Source: Ligula intestinalis (lineage: Eukaryota > Platyhelminthes > Cestoda > Diphyllobothriidea > Diphyllobothriidae). From it: 64,000 bases of DNA. How positions within the stretch are numbered: the first letter of the stretch is position 1; each line of letters starts with the position of its first letter. The notes beneath the pieces are model-generated. The model was not told the origin of the DNA. It did no database searches and worked only from the letters and a program-made list of their open reading frames with translations. Location: positions 64,510,639 to 64,574,638 of the forward strand of contig JAYGXS010000004.1 in assembly GCA_036362985.1 (NCBI GenBank), in the 5' to 3' direction. The translations under genes and the position numbers were made by a program. This document shows, in pieces, positions 55,391-64,000 of the stretch.

Positions 55391-55845
55391 TCAGTTGTTT
55401 CTTACACATTTTATGTACGGTAGGGGGTGCCAGAGTGTTGGTGGCGCGTATGGAGGCAGCGGCTGGCAAAGCTGCTCGGGTATGCATTCCTGGCCAACTG
55501 GTCCGGAGATGTCGTAGTTCTCGCACTCGTCCTTCAGGTTCACTGCAGTGTGTTTTAGCCTGTGAAAGAGTACTCTAATTGTACCGCATTTAGGCACCAT
55601 TGTGTGGCTGCTTTGGCAGCTGATCACCTGGGTTGTGTTTGTTACCTTTCTGTTAACCGTGGTGCTGAGTTCCCCATTGGGTCTGCGCGTGATGAGGACG
55701 TCCAGGAAAGGCAGTTGTCTGGCATTATTTTCTTCCTTTGTGAATTGGACGTCGAGGAAGATGATGTTACGCAAGTTTTGGAAGTCTGCTAGGCTGAACC
55801 GTTTGGTTATAACGAAAGTGTCGTCTTTATATTGACAGGTTTAAC
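55391..55845 (-). pseudogene. Penelope-like RT fragment (motifs C to linker)
   Basis: The minus-strand relic starts CQYKDDTFVITKRF (RT motif C as KDD) and continues VQFTKEENNARQLPFLDVLI, TRRPNGELSTTVNRKVTNTT and CGTIRVLFHRLKHTAVNLKD. These are the typical RT palm/thumb segments of PLEs. The single open frame 55391-55774 then runs into unrelated proline-rich sequence. The motif wording (RRPNGELSTTVNRK) differs from the 7.9- and 61.9-kb copies, indicating another lineage. GIY-YIG is absent. Confidence 0.8.
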
Positions 55846-56617
55846 GTTTAAATTAGACCTTATGGCTAGTAGGTCCGCGAAAATAAATTGCCTGTTACCT
55901 AAAGGACTTTGCGGCATAATCACAATAAAAAATACTACTCACTACTTTTCAATAACTTGTTGGTTTAGAAAACTACCGACTACCTCTTTTTCGTCAGTTA
56001 GTCGGCAGACTCGGTAACCAGCAAGGTTACACGATGGGCGCGTCTCCGACACTCGGTGACATGCGCATGACCTCCGCAAGCTTTTCCTCGTTAGACCCTT
56101 GGGATATTGAAAAAAACCACGATTGGCTCCTCCTGATATGCTTCAAATACTCTTAGCCCAAGTGGGCCGATTCGAATATACTCTGCACCCCCCCCCCCCT
56201 ACAACCCCCACCCCCACGGGCGACAGTTTTTCTCCTTAAATCTCTCAAATGGCATTCAAACCCCTTGACTTTCTGAACAATGCCTAAAGGATTTTTGTCA
56301 CTGTCGGCCCTCCCTTACCCAATTCAAATTACTGGTAACGCCACTGTTCTGAAATGTTCTGCTGATCAAATGCATTGAAAAACTGTGCTGTTCCAATAGA
56401 GAGTTCAAAGGTATTTACCTATATTTCTCTCAATAAAACCTGACCTTACCTGACCAGAATGCGTATTTTGAATTGACTGGAGACGACTTTTTCCATCTCC
56501 TATAAGACCAGTTCTGCAATTAGACTGAAAGTCTGGTAACCCATTGGTGTCTCTTTGGTCTGTTCGTATGTTCTACCATATAAGGTGAAACATTTTTTGG
56601 CTGAAGTTCAAGAGTTG
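55846..56617. other. No gene; poly-C near 56187
   Basis: No coding sequence recognised. A C-rich tract (about 56187-56218) includes a run of 14 C. Confidence 0.45.
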
Positions 56618-56880
56618 CATTAGATGAGCTCGAGGACCTCAATTAATTCGGCCTCCCAATTTCTAGCCGCTATCCCAGAAAAAATGGTTCAACCAGACCA
56701 AACCAAAGTATATTTTGACGTCACTTCATTATTAATTTTATTCATCCCAGCCGACCTGGCACGCGACTTCCTACGCAAACGACTCGAAGACACAAATGAC
56801 GAATCGAGGGATCCTTAAGGATGGACCATTTATTGCATGGAATAATCACAAATGTCCCTCCCTCCATAATCCCCTCTAAC
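56618..56880 (+). pseudogene. Penelope-like RT fragment (motif A region)
   Basis: The plus-strand translation includes KVYFDVTSLLILFIPADLAR and DFLRKRLEDTNDESRDP. This is the RT motif A area of PLEs (normally FDVTSLFTNIP..LA...L..RL). The catalytic aspartate of motif A is present; TSLLILFIP replaces TSLFTNIP. After the stop at 56816-56818, MDHLLHGI resumes briefly in frame with the expected (L)K.DHLL. No other RT motif follows. Possibly a 3'-truncated or internally deleted copy. Confidence 0.65.
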
Positions 56881-58009
56881 TCGAAGCTAGACTTCAAACA
56901 CGCTAAAGCTTACTGTTTTGTCCCTCTCCTAGAGATAGCCTCATGTGTGAAGCCAAAAGCTCAGTATAATACAATTACCGTCTCAAGGATCAAGCCTTTT
57001 TTTACAAAAAGGACCTCAGGCACGCATATTTGCTTCTATTCGTGCAAATATCCGGTGTTTGTGTGGTTTAAGTACTATTTCCACAAAATGGTTGGAATTT
57101 TGTTAACGAGTCCGATTTTTGACCTCGGCTTAAGTCATCACAAAACATGGACAAATGCGTGATCGTTCTTCTTTTCAAGGCATTCGGATATCCATTGGCT
57201 GTAAATGGAACATGTAAGTGCTTAATCTCTTCCTTCTTCCAATAGTATGTTTAAACACGTCGAATGCATTTCTGATACCCTTGCATCAGTGACCAATTAG
57301 GTGGGGAGCTCGGTAGTGGACAATGTGCACAGCGTTACTTTCCTAACGGTTGACTATTGTCCTTTTCATTCCGCCTATTAGTTTTTGTACCTCAAACGTG
57401 ACTTATTCGTACATGCTAAATGGGCTGTCGTACGAATCATCCACCTACACACACTCTAAATTCTTGCCTAAGTGGGTTAATGGAAACGAACAAGAAAAAT
57501 GCCTTAGCTAGAAGCTGCTCGTAAATACCGACCTATGGAAAGGGACAATAACAAACTTCAAGAAGAGACTGATAAGGATGCTGATACGACACTGCCACGT
57601 CTGCATTCATTAATACCGCAGTATGATTTAACATCATTCGTCAACTTGCTGATAGAGTATTACAGCGATGAGCTAAAAATCCACAAATTGTGAATTTATG
57701 ACAGTGTCTGGCGCCACCGCAAATCACATCAAGACCAGTTATCTAGGATGTTCCGGTGAATCAATCTGCCAAAGCAAACATCCTCTGATGAGGCCCTGGT
57801 TCACTATGCATCGTCCCACCGTCTACTTCAGTGGCAATTGACGGTACTGTCCTAGGACACAGATGTAGCACGAGAGATTCTCGACCAGCCTTTCCTGTGT
57901 ATTAAATTGTTCATTAAGTTTATGCTGAACAATTTGGCTTTTAAAGTAAACCAAATTTGAGATATACGAATGCTTTATAGTGACAGGTACTCGTATACCG
58001 ATCTTTTAT
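56881..58009. other. No gene seen
   Basis: TGTCTGGCGCCACC near 57703 contains the TGGCGCC word typical of retroviral-type primer sites, but no LTR borders it. Nothing else recognised. Confidence 0.4.
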
Positions 58010-58285
58010 AGGACACACGCGTCCGTCCATGGTGCCTTTGGAGCTCAAACGCGAGCCTACACCGCAAGTCGGCTAGCGATATGGGCAGAAGGATATTACC
58101 GACAAAGACAAAGGAGACTAAGATGGTCATTTCTGGCTTATTAGCCGTCATCGCAATTCATAATCAGACTTAATTGGTGACACACGAGAGCCCCTTACTC
58201 GCAGCATCTCTGATGACAGTCAAGTGCCCTTACTAGTGAGCTACGAGTTCGTTGTCTTGCCGGTATTTGATCGGGTACTCTAAAC
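58010..58285 (-). repeat. Solitary SINE-A monomer
   Basis: It aligns end to end with one unit of the 47.5-49.6 kb array: CCATGGTGCCTTTGGAGCTC, CGCAAGTCGGCTAGC, GGGCAGAAGGATATTACCGA, CAAAGACAAAGGAGAC, then a GGCTTATTAGCCGTCATCGC hairpin and a decayed tRNA-like head near 58190-58250 (minus strand). It shows the array unit also exists as a dispersed element. Confidence 0.6.
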
Positions 58286-60034
58286 ATTTAAGCAAAGTGT
58301 TGTGTTTTACAAGTGGCCAAAAGGAAACCGGCATACAATAGTGAATGAAATGTGTTGGGAACAGTGTGCATACTTAAAACTACGCCAGCCTTAGCTAAGT
58401 CCTTTTCTGGTTCGAGAACACGTTCCGGAATGCCAATCGAAATTATATGACTTAAATCATATACCGTGTACATCCACAGATTGCTAGTAACGAAGGGCTC
58501 AGGTAAGATTAGGTATACTTATTAGGTGAATGTTAGTATGCGCAAAGACCACTAAACGTAATTAGAATTTCAGCTGCAAAAATCGTCGACTCGACGACGC
58601 AACACTGTTGTCAGATAAACATTAACCGAATACACTACAGCACAATGTGGTGTGACAGTTACGTATAGGGTTAACTTTAGCTTTTGTTTCGCATTACTGT
58701 CTACTGACATTGAAGCAGTAGGCATGCTGTGCAGAATTACGGTCTTAGGCTGAGTTAAGTTTTTGTTTACTTTAGTTTTCGATTAGTTTATTTTTAGTTA
58801 GTTTAGTTTTACTTTATCGTTGTTTACGTTTTTGGCTATGTGCGGTTGCTTTTAGCTTAGAAGGTTTCCCAATATCTAATCTATATCACCTTAATACCAC
58901 CCGTATATTACCACGATACTATCTCTATATCACCTCCATGGAGTTGATGATCGTGACCAATTGGGTAATATTGTGCCATCTGTTTCTTATTGGTTATATT
59001 TCTCAATTCAATAATCACGCGCAATCGTTTGGATATTAAAGTAATTACTCCTATAATTTTTTTTTACTTTTGTACGCACTACTTTTTAGTAACTTTTTCC
59101 TTCATCTGATATGTTACACCCAATTTACCCTTATAACAACCGCTACCGTAAAACGGAAGGATGGGTTTTCGCGTGCTTTAGCAGAAGCTAAAGCTAACTT
59201 TTACCCACGGTTGCTTTAGAGGAGGAAAATTTCAAGACAACAATGAACACTTACATTAACTAAATATGTCTAGGTGGACGCGGACTAGTTTTGAATGCAG
59301 CAAAATCTAAGGTTGAACTCATACGATTACATGTCCTTCCAAGTGATGGCAAAGCCACACAGATGAAACTGTGGAAACACTTCACTCAGCAAATGTCATT
59401 TGCCTCGACCTGATCATCTCACAACCTAGGTGAATGTGTGCATGCGTCTAACTACAAAGATTTCTGCACTCCCTCTTTTATGCCTGCAAATGCAAAGGAG
59501 AAGATCCCAGTCAATAAAACGGTAAATCTGACGGGAATGCCACAAATTGTTTTTATCTTTTAAAGAATTTTAATCGCATTTACTATAAACAGGAGTATTC
59601 AGTTAAAATGACAGTTTCTACGTTCAAGGAACCAGCAGGTATGTGCTAATATGCTAATCTCCGACTTTCGAAAATCCACAGCACAGAAAATTTGCCCACA
59701 AACGACGAAGACGTCGTCCCATGTGTTTGGTTTGTCTCTCTGATTCAATAACAGCCCCGCATCTAAAATGGTAAGCAATGGCTGAGGACCACCAGAACAG
59801 TCGAGTAATAAATGACATCTGTCGGACATATAAAGACAATCAAATCCTCACCTGCTGACTGAATGTCCACATTCCATTTTCGGCATTATTCCTGCCTGGC
59901 AGCGCAAAGTGGCCACTTCGTCTGGTATGAAGTGCTCTTATTGATTGATTCTTCACCATTTTCTCGTCTTACGCACGTTCCCGTTGGGGATGTGTTTGTT
60001 TCCCCAAAGCAAATAGTTGCTTAGCCGTCAGTGT
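58286..60034. other. No gene seen; T-rich near 58740-58860
   Basis: A TTTAGTTTT-type run occupies 58745-58850. No coding sequence or known element is recognised. Confidence 0.45.
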
Positions 60035-60650
60035 CAGCTGCTCTTGTTCGACCTGCGCCTCATCACCCTCTTTCTTCCTTTCATTTATCCTTCTCCTTCT
60101 TCCCATCCTGCCCCTTCCCCCCCTACTTCTTGCCCTCCCGTGCCTCTTGCTGCTCGTGCTCATCCGCCATCCCTCGTTCTTTTTCTCCTGCTCATTTCCC
60201 CATTATCATTCATCTCCTTCTACTCCTTCTCCTCTTCCATTTTCTCATCATAATCCTTTCCTCCGCTTTAGTGTCCTCTTTCGAGACTCCTTCGATAGTT
60301 TTTAGGTCTGGGTAGGAAGCCGACGTTCTCCACTATGCACACACAAAACAGGCCTGCCTGCATCCGAGGGACCAAAAGCAAATGCTGCGTGCCATCCTGC
60401 ACCCTCTCCTCATTGTTTTCGTTGTTTCCTACATCCTCCTTCTCCTCCTCCTCCTGCTCACTGATTCCCCGTCTCCGGTTTCTCATCCTCATCATCATTA
60501 TGCCTCCACTCCACTCCTCTGCTTCTTCTTGTTCTTCTGATACCTCCTCGATCGTCTTAAGGTCCGACAAGAAAGTTGGCTTTCTAGGCAACGAACACGC
60601 CTACCACAGGCCTGCCGACATCCAAAACCGAAAAGGACGGTGTTGAACAA
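60035..60650 (-). repeat. CT-rich tandem duplication with acidic antisense frames
   Basis: Two related blocks of about 280 bp: 60240-60320 (TTCGATAGTTTTTAGGTCTGG..AGGAAGCCGACGTTCTCC) is echoed at 60545-60600 (TCGATCGTCTTAAGGTCCGAC..AAAGTTGGCTTTCTAGGC), separated by pyrimidine-rich sequence. On the minus strand this reads as glutamate-rich frames (60268-60591 contains VGFLPRPKNYRRSLERG and a decayed repeat FLSDLKTIEEVSEEQEE). The peptide bias follows from the CTC/CTT composition, so I do not call a gene. Confidence 0.55.
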
Positions 60651-61199
60651 AAACTTGCGAAAGTGTCAATTTGAGTGAAAGGTGCGCTCGGGTGTATACC
60701 GGTGTTGGAGTTCGCTGTGGCAAGGCAAATTGCTCCCAACTGCCACCTGAACTTCGGCCTGGTCGACATATTCGTCACCGTTTGTGCACGTGCATTGCGT
60801 ATGAGCTACATAGACTAAGTATTTCACAGTGATTTTTATGAGCAACAGATTTCAAATAGTCTAGGCATCCACATGACATAGCAATTAATGCACTTACTTT
60901 CCGGAAATATCCTCCACACAATAAGTATTTCGAAAAAATGCGTGATTCAGTGGCATATGTCCACAGACTTCGGGTATTTGCTGCATGGCTAATCATCTTC
61001 TTGATTCATATATCTGCATATTTCGCACTCAATCCACATTTTGCATTGCATTCCAGTTTAACGCGCCACACACACTTTACGGGCAAAATGTGTCGCCTTA
61101 TAAATGTCATATCTGTTGATTATTGGTCATGTAGATAATTCCCTATGAACTATTTACGTTAGAGGAAGGAAGAATATCTAGCAGGCTTCCTCAGTCAAG
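60651..61199. other. No gene seen
   Basis: Short frames without family features. Confidence 0.45.
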
Positions 61200-62165
61200 G
61201 ATGTTCATGCTGAGTCACACTATTATCACCTCTCGCGAGAAGTTCGGGTCTCGTCGGATGAGCCGCAACTTAAGAATTCCCGTTATTTCTCCGTACTGCT
61301 GCCGCGTGTTCGGTAATTCGCGTCTTGAGAGGTATTTCAGTTTCTCTGGCATAGTTTCTGCTTCGCAACTGCATCATATCCTAAAGACGAGTCAAAATGG
61401 TTTTTGCTGTGGCAGTGGGTTTTTTAGTTTCATTATCTGACGCGTTATGGTTGCCTCCGGCCTATGTGTGACTCCAATTGCAAGTTGCGCGCGTAGGCGG
61501 CCGGCAGCCTGCAAGACATGTTTTATGTACGGAATCACTCGCCAAAATGGGAGTTTTTTGCTCATTTCGTTTGCACATGCACCGGTTGACGAAGTTGCGT
61601 GGGTAGCCATTTTGTCTAAACATTCGTTGAGGATACTGTATTTCGGCAAAATTGCCCGTCGGTTCAAGGCATTTCGTCTCTACAGGCCGATTAAGCGTTC
61701 TTATGCAGCTTCGTTTGTCACTGTTGCGATTCGTGCCATCAGACAGTTTATTTGTCACATTTCTGAACACTTAAGCCTTTAGGGCACCACGAGCTTTGCG
61801 GCAGACGAGGGCATCAAGGAATGTCAGGTGGTTGTTTTCTACTTCCTCCATCGTAAATGGTGTTTCCTGGGGGACGCTCTTGAGAAGTTCCTTGACCGCG
61901 AGCACCTGAGCCTGTTCAATGACAGCGAAGGTATCATCCACATACCGCATCTAGAATTCTGGTCAGTGGTCTTGGAGGACTAGCTATTCAAACGGTTGTA
62001 GGACCACTTCGGCAATGACTTCCGGAATCGGTAAACCCACTGGTGTTCCCTCACCTGCTCGTAAATTGTTCGGTTAAATGTGAAGTACATCCTGAGACAG
62101 AACTTCGGGAGCTAAGGCGATTCTCTGTCTCATCGTATTTGCTTCGTTAAAGTAATTCGATGGTC
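61200..62165 (-). pseudogene. Penelope-like element, RT plus endonuclease-linker region
   Basis: Minus strand. MYFTFNRTIYEQV then GLPIPEVIAEVVLQPFE cover the RT segment with the MGSPI-like motif (first residues altered). MRYVDDTFAVIEQ is motif C with the DD intact, then PFTMEEVENNHLTFLDALVC. In 61462-61770 MFRQNGYPRNFVNRCMCKRN continues, and 61392-61667 carries LAIGVTHRPEATITRQIMK. The GIY-YIG core is decayed (LVFRI, stop, CSCEAET) and ends near 61200. Several stops and at least two frameshifts are present. It is closely related to the 6930-8035 copy (YPRNF.NRC, VDDTF.AIE) and lacks an attached terminal repeat. Confidence 0.85.
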
Positions 62166-64000
62166 TCGACTGCCAGATCCTGGGGGACACCTTTTCCGTC
62201 GGTCGCCCCACGACCTTTGCTATGCTGTCCTCGATCCGGCGCCGCAACCTACCTGGAGGCGTGGCTGTGGAGTACTTAGCTCGACCCCGTCCGTCAAGAC
62301 ATAGAATTAGTTCTTGGACATTCTACCTTCGGACTTACGACCGTCTGGCAGCCAAGCTTTTCCAATCCGTTCTCTAGTTATTATTTACAGAAAACATCAT
62401 CTCAACTAACATCAAACTTCTTCTCTTCCTATTCGGGAATGGACCAGAAGGGCGTAGCAGCTACAGTTCGCCTATGACCCAAAATTTCGCGACAAGCCTA
62501 TCTATGTGTGTCTCACACCAAGGAGTCCCCAATCCCACACATAACATGGCGTCATACCGTGGGTCAATTCGACGGTACCAAATAGGCCAGTTCAGTTCAG
62601 TTAAGTTGTTGGAGAATAAAACATCGCAACTAAGTCCACATGAGGGTAAAATGCTATCAGAAGTCAATAAGCCTCCTTTTTTTTCCTAAAAATTTTAAAC
62701 GCATCCAATTTATCTTATTGGATAAGAAGAAGGAGATAGAAACGCATATATTTTACTTTAAAAATTTCATTTAAAAATATTTAGGAAAAAACGTCCTCCA
62801 TTCAAAAATAATTAAATTAGGCACACCAACTCGCAAAATCGCGATATCCAAAGTAATCCACAATTGCAAATGATGCAATTTTAGAAATAGTAAACAAATA
62901 TCTCGGGAAAAGTCGAAGAAGCCTGTAGTCAACTGGAAGGACGAAAGCGGCTAAAATATCTGCACCAAAAAAGCGGACGGAACATCAGCAACTATCAGTC
63001 ATCAAATAAAGTTCATGTTATTCTGTTTTCAAAACAGTGCTAGTGTTGTGACCTCGTGCCCTCATGGTCGTATTTTACTTCAAATAAACAAATAGGAACA
63101 CAAATCGATCTACACAGGACGAAGCAGGCCCTGCATTTAATTATTTCTCCTCTCCTACATGGACAACTGATCTAATGGAGTCTATCAGTTAATTAGACAT
63201 AACCTATTTGCCAACCAACTTGGATACATTAAGCGCTTATTTACAGTGCGAGGCAGAGCTGACACCTTATTTGTAATATATAATGTCGCCTGTTAGCTGA
63301 TACCTGTCTTCAGTGGTTACGGCATTATCCTACCCTTCCACATCCTTGACTAAATTTTCTGCGGACGCAATGCTCTCTAAGCGAGGCCACCGTTTTCATA
63401 AGGCTTTTCACTATGAATGGCTTCGCTAATAAATGCCCAGACTTACCACATGGATTGGGATAAAATGGCTTCATGACGGTATCATGCAAGCTTGTGTGAA
63501 CTCTGAAGAGCTCACGGATTTTCAGGACGTTGAACAGGTATTTTACCTACCAGCCTGGTAAATATTTAAATGAATAGCTCTTTATAGGTACCCAACAACC
63601 CACGGATATTCCTGCGTGGATTCTGTAATAGGGCAAATGATAGCGATAGCTCAACGGAGACTGAATTCTCACGAGCATTCAGGCACCCCCTGCTTCAGTC
63701 GATTAGTTTGCCTACATAAGTAGGTATTTTTGCTCCAGTATTCGTAAATGGTTCGGAAGGTGGCTGTCATGAGGTGCGGTCGATTAGTAAACACGCCTAG
63801 TTTGTAACGTCAGCTCTCACGAGACTCGGTGGGAAGGCGCAGATAAACGCAATTCATGGCGGACAATGAGGAGGAACAAATCTGTAAACTAATTATCCCA
63901 CGGGGTGGGTAAGACCTCGAAGGTGGCCCGTCAGGCCACCAAAATACCAAATGCAATTAACCGATAAACAAGCAAACGGAAGTAACCTTATCACAGATAT
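62166..64000. other. No gene seen
   Basis: The stretch 62160-62350 is GC-richer (GATCCGGCGCCGCAACC) and may be decayed retroelement, but no motif is identifiable. The remainder to the window end is featureless to me. Confidence 0.45.

Noticed and set aside
57690..57720. Retroviral-type primer binding site (TGGCGCC)
   Set aside because: There is no LTR end adjacent and no gag/pol sequence downstream; a 7-base word is expected by chance.

Overview
This is repeat-rich, gene-poor DNA from a eukaryotic nuclear genome, most likely a flatworm (Platyhelminthes) and perhaps a cestode. The evidence is indirect. I see no dense coding, no operons and no rRNA. There are more than a dozen broken Penelope-like retroelements (PLEs) with reverse transcriptase (RT) and GIY-YIG endonuclease relics, tRNA-derived SINEs with pol III A and B boxes, and a ~317-bp SINE-derived tandem array that recalls the pol III/hammerhead Sm-alpha satellites of schistosomes. 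I recognise no intact cellular gene, so the window looks intergenic or intronic.

Layout. 0-5.4 kb: three copies of a dispersed repeat (R1), the third ended by a 0.6-kb inverted-repeat structure holding a PLE fragment, then a poly-C tract. 6.6-8.0 kb: a PLE with RT and C-terminal domain (minus). 8.6 kb: an inverted hairpin of PLE terminal-repeat type. 10-14.3 kb: tRNA-derived SINE-B pairs and the N-terminal part of a PLE (minus). 14.9-15.3 kb: GIY-YIG PLE relic. 17.5-20.7 kb: SINE-A, repeat R2, a second SINE-A with a hammerhead-like fold, and two PLE 3' ends joined head to head with a second hammerhead-like fold. 20.8-23.8 kb: a direct duplication (R5) around an RT scrap, then a GIY-YIG PLE between inverted terminal repeats. 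24.6-29.5 kb: further PLE and SINE pieces, including the longest open reading frame (214 codons). 29.6-33.9 kb: nothing recognisable. 34.0-35.9 kb: two PLE relics. 38.6-40.0 kb: second R2 copy. 40.6-41.2 kb: a probable solo LTR beside a stop-riddled helix-turn-helix transposase relic. 42.1-49.8 kb: an inverted repeat, then tandem R3 units with degenerate telomere-like motifs, interrupted by a PLE fragment, by a 287-bp insertion with a 14-bp target duplication, and by the seven-unit SINE array. 49.9-50.4 kb: SINE-B. 51.2-53.9 kb: a ~705-bp satellite (R6) interrupted by a PLE insertion with an 11-bp target duplication. 55.4-56.9 kb: two more RT fragments. 58-62.2 kb: a lone SINE-A monomer, a CT-rich tandem duplication and a last RT-containing PLE. 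The final 1.8 kb holds nothing I can name.

Nothing here forms a pathway. The unifying theme is retroelement decay. At least two PLE terminal-repeat types (pLTR-A and pLTR-B) and the SINE-A family all carry a CTGANGA / stem II / GAAA arrangement typical of hammerhead ribozymes. The best-preserved copies are at 19551-19619 (SINE-A), 20579-20650 (pLTR-A) and 23687-23748 (pLTR-B). All family assignments are from reading the sequence; no database search was possible.
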